A stretch of 64,000 bases of DNA. Source: Kitasatospora cheerisanensis KCTC 2395. GTDB taxonomy: Bacteria > Actinomycetota > Actinomycetes > Streptomycetales > Streptomycetaceae. This document shows positions 52,920 to 62,198 of the stretch, piece after piece. Position 1 is the first letter of the stretch; each line of letters starts with the position of its first letter. The stretch lies in NCBI RefSeq assembly GCF_000696185.1, contig NZ_KK853997.1:3014167-3078166 (forward strand). Direction: 5' to 3'. The notes beneath the pieces are model-generated. The model had not been told where the DNA came from and searched no databases. It saw only the letters and a list, made by a program, of their open reading frames with translations. A program made the position numbers and the translations under genes.

Positions 52920-53716
52920 TCACCACTTGGCGGTGAGCTTCTTCAGCGCCTCGCGCGCCTGGGCCCGGCCCTCGAAGACCTGCCGCTCGGGGTCGACGTC
53001 GACGAACACCGACACGGTGACGGCACCCTTGCGGGCGATCACGTACGAGAACGGCCGCGGGTCGGTCCGGCCGCCGTCGGTGGTGTCGTACACGGCGAGG
53101 CCCTCCTCGGAGTACACCTCGTCGGCGCCGGCCACCTGCGGCGACTCGATGTCGTGGACGGTCTGGAAGGCGTCGTGGGTCTCGACGTCGGTGTAGTTCT
53201 CGCAGCGCTTGGTGTTGTCCCGGCGCTCGGCGACGTCCTTGGCGGCCGCGTCGGCGGTGCCGAACACGCTGGCCGCGGTGTTGGCGAAGGTGCTGTCCTT
53301 CTCGTGGTCCTGGCGCACGAACCGGTAGGTGTTGGCGACCAGGCCCTTGACGGCGGTGCCGTCGGACTTGAACTTGCAGGACTTGTCCATGACCTGGTTG
53401 CCCCGGTCGGTGTTGTCGTCGCCGTCGGCGACGAAGGCGTTGTCCCACTCCTTGGCGCTCAGCGCCAGCTTGTCGGCCTTGGCCTGCGCGGCGGCGTCGC
53501 CGCCCGCGGTGCTGCCGCTCGGACGGTTGCTGGGCTTGGCGGGCTCCTTGGCCTTGCCGCTGGCCGGTGCGGACGCCGGGCCGAGGCCGCCGCGCTGGGC
53601 GAAGTCCCGCCGGCCGCGCCGGTGGCGGCGTCGTCCTCGTTGCAGGCCGTCAGGACCAGGCCGGTCGCCATCAGCGCCGCGACCCGCAGACCCAGCGTGC
53701 GCGTACGTACTGTCAT
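52920..53716 (-). pseudogene. Lipoprotein with an apparent frameshift after the signal region
   Basis: The ATG at 53716 (GGGAG upstream) opens a lipoprotein signal: MTVRTRTLGLRVAALMATGL then VLTAC with the lipidated Cys. The frame then becomes Arg/Pro-rich and stops at 53459. Another frame continues from about 53590 with a Lys/Ala/Gly-rich linker, AKADKLALSAKEWDNAF, and a folded domain (MDKSCKFKSDG, FSYVIARKGAVTVSVFVDVDPER) to 52920. Restoring one C in the run near 53576-53582 joins both parts into a ~266-aa lipoprotein. Function unknown; domains of this kind are common in streptomycete lipoproteins. Confidence 0.7.
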
Positions 53717-53848
53717 CCCCGTCAACTCCCCCGTGCAGTACTTGGCTTCGGCCCCCCTGGCCGCCGCCGATCGGTCGATCACCCTACCCAAGGGCTCGGA
53801 CGCGCGCCCACCGGGGCGGCGGCGGCCGGGGCGACGGCCGACGGGCCG

Positions 53849-55135
53849 TCAGCCGCCCAGGGCGGTGCTGACGGTGTGGATGAGCAGGCCCGCCAGGGCG
53901 CCGACCACGGTGCCGTTGATCCGGATGAACTGCAGGTCACGGCCCACGTTGGCCTCGATCTTGCGGGAGGCGTCGTCGGCGTCCCAGCCGGCCACGGTGT
54001 CGGAGATCAGCGAGGTGATCTCCTGCCGGTAGGTGGAGACCACGTACTCGGCGGCGTCCAGCAGCCAGCCGTCGGTCTTGGCCTGGAGTTTGCCATCGGT
54101 GGCGAGGCGGCGGCCGAGCGAGCGCAGGCCCTCGGTGAGCCGGCGGCGCAGTTCGCTGTCCTGGTCCTCGGCCGCGTTCAGCACCAGGGTTCGCACCGCG
54201 GACCACGAGGAGGCGATCAGGTCCTGCACCTCGGGGCGGTCCAGCAGGTCGGACTTGGCGCGCTCGACCCGGGCGATGGTCTCCGGGTCGTGTTGGAGTT
54301 CCTGTGCGAAGTCCGCGAGGAAGTTGTCGAGGGCACCACGCGCGGGGTGCGCGGGGTCGTCGCGGACGTCGGTGACGAAGCGCAGCAGTTCCTTGTAGAC
54401 GCGTTCGCCGACCTGCTGGTCGAGGAACCTGGGCGTCCAGCCGGGGGTCTTGGCGGTGACCCGGGCGATCACCTCGACGTGGTGCTCGACCAGCCAGTCG
54501 CGGGCCCGGACCGCGACCAGGTCGACCACGCCGCGGTGCCCTCCGTCGGCGACGATCTTGCCGAGCATCCGGCCGGCCGGTTCGGCGACCGAGGTGGCGG
54601 CGGCCCGCCGGGTGATCGCCTCGGCGACCACGGCCTGCACGTCCTCGTCGCGCAGCACCGCGAGCACGCCGCGCAGCGCGGCCGCGGCCTCGTGGGTGAC
54701 GCGTTCGGCGCTGCCGGGCGCGGACAGCCACTCGCCGAGCCGCCGGGCCACCCCGATCCGGCCGAGCCGGGCCCGGACCACCGGCGCGGACAGGAAGTTG
54801 TCGCCGACGAAGTCGCCGAGCGAGCGCCCGAACGCGTCCTTCTTGGTGGGGATGATCGCGGTGTGCGGGATCGGCAGCCCGAACGGGCGGCGGAACAGCG
54901 CGGTGACGGCGAACCAGTCGGCGAGCGCGCCGACCATGCCGGCCTCGGCCGCGGCCGCCACGTAGCCCGCCCAACTGCCCGCGCCGGCCGCGCCCGCCCA
55001 GGTGGCGAGCGCGAAGACGACCGTGGCCAGGCCGAACAGGCCGGTGGCGATGGTCTTCATCCGCCGTACGCCCTGGCGCTTGGCCTCGTCGGCGGCGGTG
55101 AAGCTGACTCCTGGTGCCGTCTCGTCCACACTCAC
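53849..55135 (-). CDS. DUF445 family membrane protein
   Basis: The 428-aa protein has helices near the N-terminus (FGLATVVFALATWAGA) and one at the C-terminus (INGTVVGALAGLLIHTV), with a long central helical region. GMVGALADWFAVTALFRRPFGLPIPHTAIIP is the diagnostic DUF445 block. The role of this family (YjiN/YheB-like) is not established. Two nearby GTG starts (55135 and 55129) fit. Not part of the exporter operon that follows upstream, with a ~100-bp gap. Confidence 0.85.
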   Translation of the reverse strand: MSVDETAPGVSFTAADEAKRQGVRRMKTIATGLFGLATVVFALATWAGAAGAGSWAGYVAAAAEAGMVGALADWFAVTALFRRPFGLPIPHTAIIPTKKDAFGRSLGDFVGDNFLSAPVVRARLGRIGVARRLGEWLSAPGSAERVTHEAAAALRGVLAVLRDEDVQAVVAEAITRRAAATSVAEPAGRMLGKIVADGGHRGVVDLVAVRARDWLVEHHVEVIARVTAKTPGWTPRFLDQQVGERVYKELLRFVTDVRDDPAHPARGALDNFLADFAQELQHDPETIARVERAKSDLLDRPEVQDLIASSWSAVRTLVLNAAEDQDSELRRRLTEGLRSLGRRLATDGKLQAKTDGWLLDAAEYVVSTYRQEITSLISDTVAGWDADDASRKIEANVGRDLQFIRINGTVVGALAGLLIHTVSTALGG

Positions 55136-55238
55136 CCCGTCAGATTGGCACACCGGTCGCACGAAATGACCGCCGCCTCGCGAATCCACCGGCGGGACGC
55201 GCCGTTCACGGGTCGGAGCGGGCCGGTCAGCGGTCCGG

Positions 55239-56204
55239 TCAGCGGGCGGGTTCGGCGGCGCCCGCGTAGATCCGGGCGATCACGTCCTCGATGGCGGGTT
55301 CGCGCACCGACAGGTCGACCAGCGGGTAGCGCTCGGCGACGGCGGCGACCAGCGGCGCGGCGCTCTGCCGGGCCGGGAACGCCAGCCACTGCCGGGGGCC
55401 TTCGACCTTGACGGTGCGCACCCCGGGCAGCTCGATCGGCGGGTGCGCGGCGGCCAGGTCGACCACCAGGGTGCGTTCGCTCTCGCCGGCCGCGTGCAGC
55501 TGCTCCAGCGGGCCGTCCAGGACCAGCCGGCCGTGGTCGATCACCATCACCCGGCCGCACAACTGCTCGATGTCGGTGAGGTCGTGGGTGGTGAGCAGCA
55601 CGGTGGTGCGCCGGTCCCGGTTGGTCTCGCGGAGGAACTCGCGGACCTTGGTCCTGCTGATCACGTCGAGTCCGATGGTCGGCTCGTCCAGGTAGAGCAC
55701 GCTGGGGTCGTGCAGCAGGGCGGCGGCGAGGTCGCCGCGCATCCGCTGGCCGAGCGAGAGCTGGCGCACCGGGGTGTCCAGCAGCGCGCCCAGGTCGAGC
55801 AGTTCGACGCACCGGTCGAGGTTGGCCCGGTAGCGGGCGTCGGGGATCCGGTAGATCCGGCGGGCCAGTTCGTAGCTGTCGCGCAGCGGCAGGTCCCACC
55901 ACAGGGTGGTGCGCTGGCCGAACACCACGCCGATCCGCCGGGCCAGCGCGGCCCGCCGCGCGGCGGGGTCGACGCCGGCCACCCGCAGGCGTCCGCCGCT
56001 GGGCACCAGGATGCCGGTGAGCATCTTGACGGTGGTGGACTTGCCGGCCCCGTTCGGGCCGATGTAGCCGACGCACTCGCCCTCCTCGACCTGGAAGGTG
56101 AGCCCGTCCACGGCCCGCACCTCGCGCTTCTCGCGCCGCCAACGGCCGTTCCCGGTCCGGACGGTGAAGCTCCGTCGGACGTCCTCGACCTCGATCACCG
56201 CCAT
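55239..56204 (-). CDS. ABC-2 exporter ATP-binding protein
   Basis: The 321-aa ATPase has Walker A GPNGAGKST, signature LSLGQRMRG and Walker B LYLDEPTIGLD, and the long C-terminal extension of the DUF990-associated ATPases. With the two permeases just upstream it forms a three-gene exporter; related systems have been reported to export drugs or viologens, but no substrate can be read here. The ATG at 56204 follows GAAGGAGGAGGAG and lies 20 bp after the preceding permease stop. Confidence 0.88.
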   Translation of the reverse strand: MAVIEVEDVRRSFTVRTGNGRWRREKREVRAVDGLTFQVEEGECVGYIGPNGAGKSTTVKMLTGILVPSGGRLRVAGVDPAARRAALARRIGVVFGQRTTLWWDLPLRDSYELARRIYRIPDARYRANLDRCVELLDLGALLDTPVRQLSLGQRMRGDLAAALLHDPSVLYLDEPTIGLDVISRTKVREFLRETNRDRRTTVLLTTHDLTDIEQLCGRVMVIDHGRLVLDGPLEQLHAAGESERTLVVDLAAAHPPIELPGVRTVKVEGPRQWLAFPARQSAAPLVAAVAERYPLVDLSVREPAIEDVIARIYAGAAEPAR

Positions 56205-56224
56205 GGGCTCCTCCTCCTTCGGTG

Positions 56225-57058
56225 TCAGCTGCCGGTGGAGCGGTAGGCGCGCAGCCCGGCCCGCCAGGCGACCGCCGCCGCCAGCATGCACAGCGCGGCC
56301 GCGAGCGGCGACGCGAACCGGAACGCGACGGGCAGCCCGAGCGGGTCGGGCCGGCCCAGGATGTGCAGCGCGGGCAGCCAGTTGACGAACGCCAGCGGCA
56401 CCCCGAACACGGTGCCCGCGACGACCTCCTTGGCGAACACCGTCGGCGGGTACTGGAGCAGCGTGGAGCCGCCGTAGGTGACGGAGTTCTGGAGCTCGGC
56501 GGCGTCGCCCCACCAGAACTGCACGCAGGAGCAGCCCACGAAGACCGCGCAGAAGATGACGGAGCCGCAGAGCAGCAGCGCGGGCACCATCAGCACCCGG
56601 TCCCAGGTCCACCGCACGTCCAGCGCGGCGAGCGACCAGCCGAGCACCGCGAACGCCTGCACCAGCCGGCCCAGCCGCCGCAACGAGAAGCGCTCGGCGG
56701 CGAGTTGGGACAGCGCCGGGGCGGGCCGGATCAGCATGGTGTCGAGCGCCCCGGACCGCACCCGCTCCCCCAGCGCGCCGACCGAGCCGACCAGGAAGTT
56801 GGCCGTCCCGAGCGCCACCGAACTCGTCCCGTACAGGAACCCGGTCTCCGGCAGCGTCCAGCCGGCCAGTTGGCGGGTGTGCCGGAACATCAGGATCAGC
56901 ACCGCGAAGTCCAGGAAGGTGATCAGCACGTTGGCGGCCAGGCTCAGCACGAACGACGCCCGGTAGGTCAGCATCGACCGGGCCCACATCGCGGCGATCA
57001 GCCACCAGGACCGCACCGCCCACCCGGCCCGGGCGGCGAGCGTCTCGTCCTCAACCAC
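56225..57058 (-). CDS. ABC-2 family permease (DUF990-like), second subunit
   Basis: The 277-aa membrane protein has about six helices and opens with WWLIAAMWARSMLTYRASFV, the amphipathic entry of the DUF990/ABC-2 family. LGTANFLVGSVGALGERVRSGALDTMLIRP is conserved. The GTG at 57058 overlaps the end of the first permease by 8 bp, so the pair is translated together and likely forms a heterodimeric channel with the ATPase below. Confidence 0.85.
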   Translation of the reverse strand: MVEDETLAARAGWAVRSWWLIAAMWARSMLTYRASFVLSLAANVLITFLDFAVLILMFRHTRQLAGWTLPETGFLYGTSSVALGTANFLVGSVGALGERVRSGALDTMLIRPAPALSQLAAERFSLRRLGRLVQAFAVLGWSLAALDVRWTWDRVLMVPALLLCGSVIFCAVFVGCSCVQFWWGDAAELQNSVTYGGSTLLQYPPTVFAKEVVAGTVFGVPLAFVNWLPALHILGRPDPLGLPVAFRFASPLAAALCMLAAAVAWRAGLRAYRSTGS

Positions 57059-57854
57059 CCTGCACCACCACCTTGCGCACGGCCAGCGCCTGCACCGCCC
57101 GGCCCGCCGCCAACAGGACGGCCGCCCAGGCGAGTTGGAACGCGTACAGGTTCAGCAGGCTCTGCCCGGTGCGCCGTTGCAGCAGCACGTCGGCGGGCAG
57201 CTGCACCATCGCCGAGAACGGCAGCACCCGGGCCAACTCGCCCAGCAGGCCCGGGAACAGGGCCAGCGGCAGCAGCGTCCCGGAGAAGAACATCGACACC
57301 ACCATCATGGCCGCCCGCACCCCTTCCGCGTCGTGCAGCCAGAACCCGGTCAGCGAGACCAGGAACCGCAGCCCGAAGCTCACCAGCAGCCCCAGCGCGA
57401 CGGCGAGCAGGAACTCCGCCCACACCAGCGGCTGCCGGGGCAGCGTCAGGTCGAACGCCAGCGCCCCCACCGCCATCGGCACCGCGCCCCGGGTGACCAG
57501 CTGGAACGCGGCCCGCCCCACGTCCGACGCCAGCCACCACCCCTGGAAGTCCACCGGCCGGTACAGGTCGATCGCAATGTCCCCGCTCCGGAACCGCGCC
57601 TGCACGTCGTCCTGGAACCCGCCGCCCCACACCGCGACCGTCACCAGCAGCGCCTGGCTGATCCAGATGTACGTGACGGCCTGCCGCGCGTCGTACCCCC
57701 CGAGCCCGGGCCGCGCGTGCCACAGCGCCAGCATCGTCGAGGCCAGGATCCCCCCGAACACCGTGTTGGTGACCGCCCCCGCCACCGTCGCCGCCCGGTA
57801 CGTCGAGTACCGCCGGAACGCACCTCCGGCGACGGCCGAGTAGACGCCGAGCAC
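57051..57854 (-). CDS. ABC-2 family permease (DUF990-like), first subunit
   Basis: The 267-aa permease begins VYSAVAGGAFRRYSTYRAATVAG and has six predicted helices, with RSGDIAIDLYRPVDFQGWW matching the RSGxLDxxLxRP motif of its partner. First gene of the exporter operon; the GTG at 57854 follows GAGGAGG. A long inverted-repeat element (57900-58025) lies just upstream. Confidence 0.85.
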   Translation of the reverse strand: MLGVYSAVAGGAFRRYSTYRAATVAGAVTNTVFGGILASTMLALWHARPGLGGYDARQAVTYIWISQALLVTVAVWGGGFQDDVQARFRSGDIAIDLYRPVDFQGWWLASDVGRAAFQLVTRGAVPMAVGALAFDLTLPRQPLVWAEFLLAVALGLLVSFGLRFLVSLTGFWLHDAEGVRAAMMVVSMFFSGTLLPLALFPGLLGELARVLPFSAMVQLPADVLLQRRTGQSLLNLYAFQLAWAAVLLAAGRAVQALAVRKVVVQGG

Positions 57855-57899
57855 TTCACCGCCTCCTCGACGGGGCTACCGGACAGGGTGCGCGAAGCA

Positions 57900-58025
57900 G
57901 GGGCGCGGGGAACTGCGCGAAGCGGAAGGCACCCGACCGCGGGATCGCGGCACCGGACAGCGACTTGCACGTGCCCGCGACCTTACGGACGCTGTGCGCG
58001 CTTGTCGCGCGATTTCCCGCGCCCC
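57900..58025. repeat. Long inverted-repeat intergenic element
   Basis: GGGGCGCGGGGAACTGC(GCGA) at 57900-57920 pairs with GCGCGATTTCCCGCGCCCC near 58007-58025, with few mismatches, around an ~85-nt interior. The left-arm sequence is one I recognise as widespread in Streptomyces intergenic regions. It lies between the exporter operon start and the GroES-like gene stop; it may act as a terminator of the GroES-like gene or be a mobile short repeat. Confidence 0.7.
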
Positions 58026-58036
58026 GGCTGTCTCCC

Positions 58037-58423
58037 TTACAGGTACAGCCCCGTCGACCCCTCCAGGTCCCCGAAGCGGCCTGCGGCCACCGCGTGCAGG
58101 TCGCGCTCCCGGAGCAGCACGTACGTCGCCCCGCGGACCTCGACCTCCAGCTTGTCCTCGGGGTCGTAGAGCACCCGGTCGCCCGGTTCCACGGACCGGA
58201 CGCTCTGGCCGACGGCCACCGCCTCGGCCCATGCGCAGCGGCGGGACAGTTCGGCGGTGGCGGGGATCAGGATGCCGCCGGTGGAGCGGCGTTCGCCTTC
58301 GCCGGTCTCGGTCCTGACCAGGACCCGGTCGTGCAGCATCCGGATCGGGAGCTTCTCCCCGAGCCGGTCGTGCCGTCCTTCGTCGCCGTGCCCGGCCGTG
58401 TCTCGCGCGTCGTTCTCACTCAC
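58037..58423 (-). CDS. GroES-like co-chaperonin domain protein
   Basis: The 128-aa product contains a Cpn10/GroES barrel (IRMLHDRVLVRTETG, STGGILIPATAE, GDRVLYDPED, YVLLRERDLHAV) with an N-terminal acidic extension of ~25 residues and a shortened mobile loop. It is not next to groEL, so it is a secondary GroES-like protein rather than the main co-chaperonin. The GTG at 58423 has a weak G-rich site. The inverted-repeat element follows its stop. Confidence 0.85.
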   Translation of the reverse strand: MSENDARDTAGHGDEGRHDRLGEKLPIRMLHDRVLVRTETGEGERRSTGGILIPATAELSRRCAWAEAVAVGQSVRSVEPGDRVLYDPEDKLEVEVRGATYVLLRERDLHAVAAGRFGDLEGSTGLYL

Positions 58424-58448
58424 GCCCCGACGGTACCGGACACCGAAA

Positions 58449-58487
58449 ACGGCGGGGCCCCGGGCTCCCGGCCCGTGACCCCGCCGT
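58449..58487 (-). terminator. Terminator after the DUF3618 gene
   Basis: ACGGCGGGG and CCCCGCCGT form a 9-bp stem, 13 bp past the DUF3618 stop and just before the GroES-like start. Confidence 0.6.
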
Positions 58488-58500
58488 CGCGGCGGTCGGT

Positions 58501-58851
58501 TCAGCCCTTGCGGCGCCGCTTCGCGGAGGCGATCAGCAGCACCACGCCGACGCCGACCAGCGCGACCGGCACGATCCGCTCGGGCCGGAGCCGGCCGTCC
58601 TCGTCCACGAACCTGGACTTGACCTGCTCGACGGCGCCGCTCGCGGCGACGTACGCCTTGCCGGCCTTCTGCTCGACCGTCGCGCGCAGCTTGGCCTTGG
58701 TCTGGGCGGCGACGGTGGCCGGGTGCACGCGCATGGCCAGCTCGTCGAGGGTCGCGGCGAGCCTGTCCCTGGTCCCGGCGATGTCCGCCTCGATCTGGGC
58801 CGTCGTGCGTGGTGCCGACGTGTCCTTGCTGCTCGCTGCCACTGGGGCCAC
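58501..58851 (-). CDS. DUF3618 membrane protein
   Basis: The 116-aa protein has the DUF3618 signature near its N-terminus (TTAQIEADIAGTRDRLAATLDEL), a charged helical middle and a single C-terminal helix (IVPVALVGVGVVLLIASA) followed by KRRRKG, giving an N-cytoplasmic tail-anchored topology. Role unknown; such proteins are common in actinomycetes. Start GTG 58851, alternative GTG 58842. Its promoter region is shared with the divergent bcp gene. Confidence 0.8.
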   Translation of the reverse strand: MAPVAASSKDTSAPRTTAQIEADIAGTRDRLAATLDELAMRVHPATVAAQTKAKLRATVEQKAGKAYVAASGAVEQVKSRFVDEDGRLRPERIVPVALVGVGVVLLIASAKRRRKG

Positions 58852-58996
58852 CCCATCTCTGTCACCGCTGGGTACTTCTCTTCACCGACAGTCTGTCAGC
58901 TCCGTGTCGCGCTCGCGCAGCGCCACCCACCGACGGAGGTAGGTTGGCTGGCAGTACGACCACCCCCGTCCTGGCTCAGAGGAGAGAAGCACCATC

Positions 58997-59470
58997 GTGA
59001 GCGAGCGTCTGCAGGCGGGCGACACCGCCCCCGCCTTCACCCTGTCCGACGCCGACGGCAACCAGGTGTCGCTGGCCGACCACCTGGGCCGCAAGGTGAT
59101 CGTGTACTTCTACCCGGCGGCGCTGACCCCGGGCTGCACCAAGCAGGCCTGCGACTTCACGGACAACCTGGAGGTGTTCGCGGGCGCGGGCTACGACGTG
59201 ATCGGCATCTCGCCGGACAAGCCGGAGAAGCTCGGCAAGTTCCGCGAGAAGGAGGACCTGAAGGTCACGCTGCTGTCGGACCCGGAGCACGCGGTGCTGG
59301 AGGCGTACGGCGCGTACGGCGAGAAGATGAACTACGGCCGCACGTACCAGGGCGTGATCCGGTCGACGGTGATCGTGGACGAGCAGGGCAAGGTCGAGCG
59401 GGCGCTCTACAACGTCCGGGCGACCGGCCACGTGGCGAAGCTGCTGAAGGACCTGAAGGTCGGTCAGTAG
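58997..59470 (+). CDS. bcp: Thioredoxin-dependent peroxiredoxin (Bcp)
   Basis: A 157-aa Bcp/PrxQ-type enzyme that reduces hydrogen peroxide and organic peroxides using thioredoxin. The peroxidatic Cys is in LTPGCTKQACDFTDNLE, with the resolving Cys five residues later as in the PrxQ form, and YFYPAALTPGCT is the family motif (the usual YFYPKDxTPGCT has K/D replaced by AA). The GTG at 58997 follows AGAGGAGAG. A bidirectional terminator follows. Confidence 0.93.
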   Translation: MSERLQAGDTAPAFTLSDADGNQVSLADHLGRKVIVYFYPAALTPGCTKQACDFTDNLEVFAGAGYDVIGISPDKPEKLGKFREKEDLKVTLLSDPEHAVLEAYGAYGEKMNYGRTYQGVIRSTVIVDEQGKVERALYNVRATGHVAKLLKDLKVGQ

Positions 59471-59486
59471 GGCCCGGAGACGGCAG

Positions 59487-59525
59487 CGGTGGCGGCCGAC
59501 CCCCCGACCGGGTCGACCGCCACCG
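59487..59525. terminator. Bidirectional terminator between bcp and the chitinase
   Basis: CGGTGGCGG and CCGCCACCG plus an inner CGACCC/GGGTCG stem form a long interrupted hairpin between convergent stops. Confidence 0.65.
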
Positions 59526-59543
59526 CCGTTCATGGGCTCGGGA

Positions 59544-62018
59544 TCAGCAGGCCCCGAGGTCCGTCCAGACGCCCCAGGCGCCGCTCAGCGACGGGTCCTC
59601 GCCCGCGGTCCACCACTTGTTCTGGTAGTAGTGGCCCTTCCACGACACCTTGGTGACGGTGGCGTAGGTGGTGCCGGCGCTCCAGCTCGGCGCGCCGGAG
59701 CAGTTCCCGGCGGACGCGGACGGCGAGGCCGACTGCGAGGCGGAGGCGCTGGCCGAGGCGGACGCCGACGGCGAGGCCGACTGCGAGGGCGAGGCCGACG
59801 CGGAGGCGGACGCCGAGGCCGAGGCCGAGGTGCTCGGCGACGGGGAGCCGGTGCCGGCCGTGGTGCCGCGGGTGTAGTCGCCGGCGATGCCGTACAGGGT
59901 GCCGCCGACGTTGACGGTCCAGTTGGCGGGGGTGGAGACCGGCAGGTAGTAGACGAAGGCGACGTCCACCGAGGCGCCGGGCGCCAGCGACTGCCAGGTC
60001 GGCAGCTTCAGCGAGACCCGGTTGTAGGTGCCCTTCAGACCGCCGACGTTGCTGCCGGTGTGGTCGGCGCGGATCACCTTGGAGCCGAAGCCGGACTGGT
60101 CGGCGGCGTTGCTGGGCGCGGAGTTCGCGTAGTCGAACTGGAACTCGGTGCCGCCCGGCAGGGTGACGGTCGAGTTGTTGACGATGTGGATCTTCGGGTT
60201 GATCGGGTAGTTGTTGTCGCCCAGCGCGAAGTTGGTGAACGACACGTCGATCGGCAGGGTCTGCTGCGGCAGCGCGACGGTGGAGCGGGTCGCGCCGTAC
60301 GCCGCGGCCGACTTGAACTTGTCGTACAGCAGCGAGGTCATCGTGGAGCCCTGGACGTACTCGCCCTTGCCGCCGTTGGCGGTGGCGTCCCACTTGTAGT
60401 CGCCCGCGAGCTCCCAGATCATCGCGCCGCCGACGCCCTGGTTGACCAGGTAGTCGGCCTTGGCGCCGATGGACTGCTCGTCCTCGGTGGACAGGAACAC
60501 CTTCTTGTCGGCGTTCCACAGCCACGGCGCGACCAGCGAGGAGCTGTAGTTGCGGGTGTAGGTGCCGTTCAGCGCGGTGTCCTTGACGCCGTACTTGGCG
60601 AGGTAGTCCGGCAGGACGCCCTTCTCCAGGTTCTTGGCGTGCCACATCGGGTTGGAGCCGGCCGGCGACTCCTTGCCGTTGTCGTCCAGGTCGTGCCAGA
60701 TGTTGTCGATGCCGACGGCGCCGTCGCCACAGGTGGTCAGGCCGGAGCCGGCCGGACAGTTGGTGGTGGAGGCGGTGCCCCACAGGCCGTTGGTGCCGCC
60801 CTGCACGTTCTGGAAGCCGCGGGTGTAGTACGGCACGCCGAGGTTGATCCGGCCGGCCGGCATCGCGCCGCGGAAGTAGTGGTAGGCCCAGTCGCCGTTC
60901 AGGTAGCCGATGCCGCCGTACTGCGAGGTGCCGTACACGTTGGCGGCGGCGAGCTCGCCGTCCTTGCCGTCGTCGTACAGCGCGGCGTTCGGGCCGACGT
61001 ACTTGTTCCAGGCGCCGTGCAGGTCGTACGACATGATGTTGACGTAGTCCAGGTACTGGGTGACCTGGAAGGTCTCCATGCCGCGCAGCAGGTAGCCCGA
61101 GGACGGGGCGGCGACCGACAGCAGGTAGTACTTGCCGTCGGCGGCGGAGGCCCGGTCGAGCTTCTCCCGCATGGTCTTCATCAGCGCCGCGTAGCCCTTC
61201 ATCAGGGACGCTCGCTTGGCGTTGGAGATGGAGTAGTCGAGCGGGTTGCCCGCGTCCTTCATCGAGGTCGGGTACTCGTAGTCGAGGTCGACGCCGTTGA
61301 AGCCGTACTTCTTGATGAAGTTGACGGCGGAGTCCGCGAAGGTGTTGATGCCGGCCTGGTTGACCGACCCGTCCGCGTTGACGGTCATCGAGTAGAAGCC
61401 GCCGGAGTTGACCCGCTTGCCCGAGTCGTCGAAGTAGCCGCCGGTCTCGGCCCAGCCGCCCACCGAGACCATGGTCTTCACGTTCGGGTACTGCTTCTTG
61501 TACTTGGTCAGCAGGTTGAAGTGACCCTTGTACGGCAGCGACGGGTCCATCTCCGCGCCCGCCACGCCCGGGAAGGTCATCCCGGTCGAGGCGTTGTCCG
61601 CGCTGTCCGTGCCCACCGAGAGGGTGTTGTCACTGGCGACGTGCGCGAACGCGTAGTTGAGGTGGGTGACCTTGTCCCACGGGATGTTGTTCACCAGGTA
61701 GGCAAGCGTGCCGTCCTTGCCGGTGCGCCAGCTGGTGAAGTAGCCGATGACGCGGCGCTGGTGGTCGGCGCCCATCTGCTCGCGGCCGCTGGTGTCGTAG
61801 ACGTTGCAGTAGGGGACGTCGACACCGGGCGTGGTGTACATGCCGTCGGGACGGCAGGCCTGGTTGTCGACGGCGGCGGCGGACGGCGCGACGCCGAGCG
61901 TGCCCATGAGCAGGCCCGCCAGCCCCGCCGCCGCGGTGGCGGCGAACGCCACCTTGCGGCCGGTCTTCTGACGGCCCGCAGCGGTGGGACGCTGCGCCGT
62001 CGTGTGTCGGATCAACAC
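59544..62018 (-). CDS. Secreted GH18 chitinase with C-terminal chitin-binding domain
   Basis: The 824-aa enzyme hydrolyses chitin outside the cell. A signal peptide ([21 protein letters not shown], cut near PSAAA) leads to a GH18 barrel with [11 protein letters not shown], where the final Glu is the catalytic acid, and MSYDLHGAW. Then comes a beta-rich domain of ~150 residues, a Ser/Ala linker of ~60 residues (SASASA repeats), and a type 3 chitin-binding module (CBM5/12: [14 protein letters not shown]). The GTG at 62018 follows GGAGG. Expression is probably set by the promoter at 62092-62120 and its overlapping direct repeats. Confidence 0.93.
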   Translation of the reverse strand: MLIRHTTAQRPTAAGRQKTGRKVAFAATAAAGLAGLLMGTLGVAPSAAAVDNQACRPDGMYTTPGVDVPYCNVYDTSGREQMGADHQRRVIGYFTSWRTGKDGTLAYLVNNIPWDKVTHLNYAFAHVASDNTLSVGTDSADNASTGMTFPGVAGAEMDPSLPYKGHFNLLTKYKKQYPNVKTMVSVGGWAETGGYFDDSGKRVNSGGFYSMTVNADGSVNQAGINTFADSAVNFIKKYGFNGVDLDYEYPTSMKDAGNPLDYSISNAKRASLMKGYAALMKTMREKLDRASAADGKYYLLSVAAPSSGYLLRGMETFQVTQYLDYVNIMSYDLHGAWNKYVGPNAALYDDGKDGELAAANVYGTSQYGGIGYLNGDWAYHYFRGAMPAGRINLGVPYYTRGFQNVQGGTNGLWGTASTTNCPAGSGLTTCGDGAVGIDNIWHDLDDNGKESPAGSNPMWHAKNLEKGVLPDYLAKYGVKDTALNGTYTRNYSSSLVAPWLWNADKKVFLSTEDEQSIGAKADYLVNQGVGGAMIWELAGDYKWDATANGGKGEYVQGSTMTSLLYDKFKSAAAYGATRSTVALPQQTLPIDVSFTNFALGDNNYPINPKIHIVNNSTVTLPGGTEFQFDYANSAPSNAADQSGFGSKVIRADHTGSNVGGLKGTYNRVSLKLPTWQSLAPGASVDVAFVYYLPVSTPANWTVNVGGTLYGIAGDYTRGTTAGTGSPSPSTSASASASASASASPSQSASPSASASASASASQSASPSASAGNCSGAPSWSAGTTYATVTKVSWKGHYYQNKWWTAGEDPSLSGAWGVWTDLGAC

Positions 62019-62091
62019 TCGGTCCTCCGGGAGAGAGTGTCGCGTGCACGCCTGTGGGAGGGCGTGCACATGTGGGGGAAAGTTCCGCCGA

Positions 62092-62120
62092 ACTTAAAAG
62101 GTCTGGACCATCTACGTCAA
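62092..62120 (-). promoter_or_regulatory. Chitinase promoter
   Basis: On the minus strand TTGACG (62115-62120) and TTAAGT (62092-62097) are separated by exactly 17 bp, a good vegetative promoter. Transcription should start near 62085, leaving a ~67-nt leader before the GTG at 62018. One direct repeat lies inside the spacer. Confidence 0.75.
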
Positions 62121-62133
62121 CAGGTCTGTACCA
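62099..62133 (-). promoter_or_regulatory. Pair of chitinase direct repeats (DasR/dre-like sites)
   Basis: On the minus strand TGGTACAGACCT (62122-62133) and TGGTCCAGACCT (62099-62110) are 12-bp repeats 11 bp apart, straddling the -35 element. TGGTCCAGACCT is the classical direct repeat of Streptomyces chitinase promoters and resembles the GlcNAc-responsive DasR element. It implies repression without chitin or N-acetylglucosamine. Confidence 0.8.
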
Positions 62134-62144
62134 ACTTGGCGAGA

Positions 62145-62180
62145 AAGGCCGCACCGTCCGCACTCGGACGATCCGGCCTT
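62145..62180 (-). terminator. Terminator after the second chitinase
   Basis: AAGGCCG/CGGCCTT outer arms enclose an inner GTCCG-CACT-CGGAC stem, 19 bp past the stop at 62199. Confidence 0.65.
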
Positions 62181-62198
62181 CCCCAGGGAGAGTTGACG

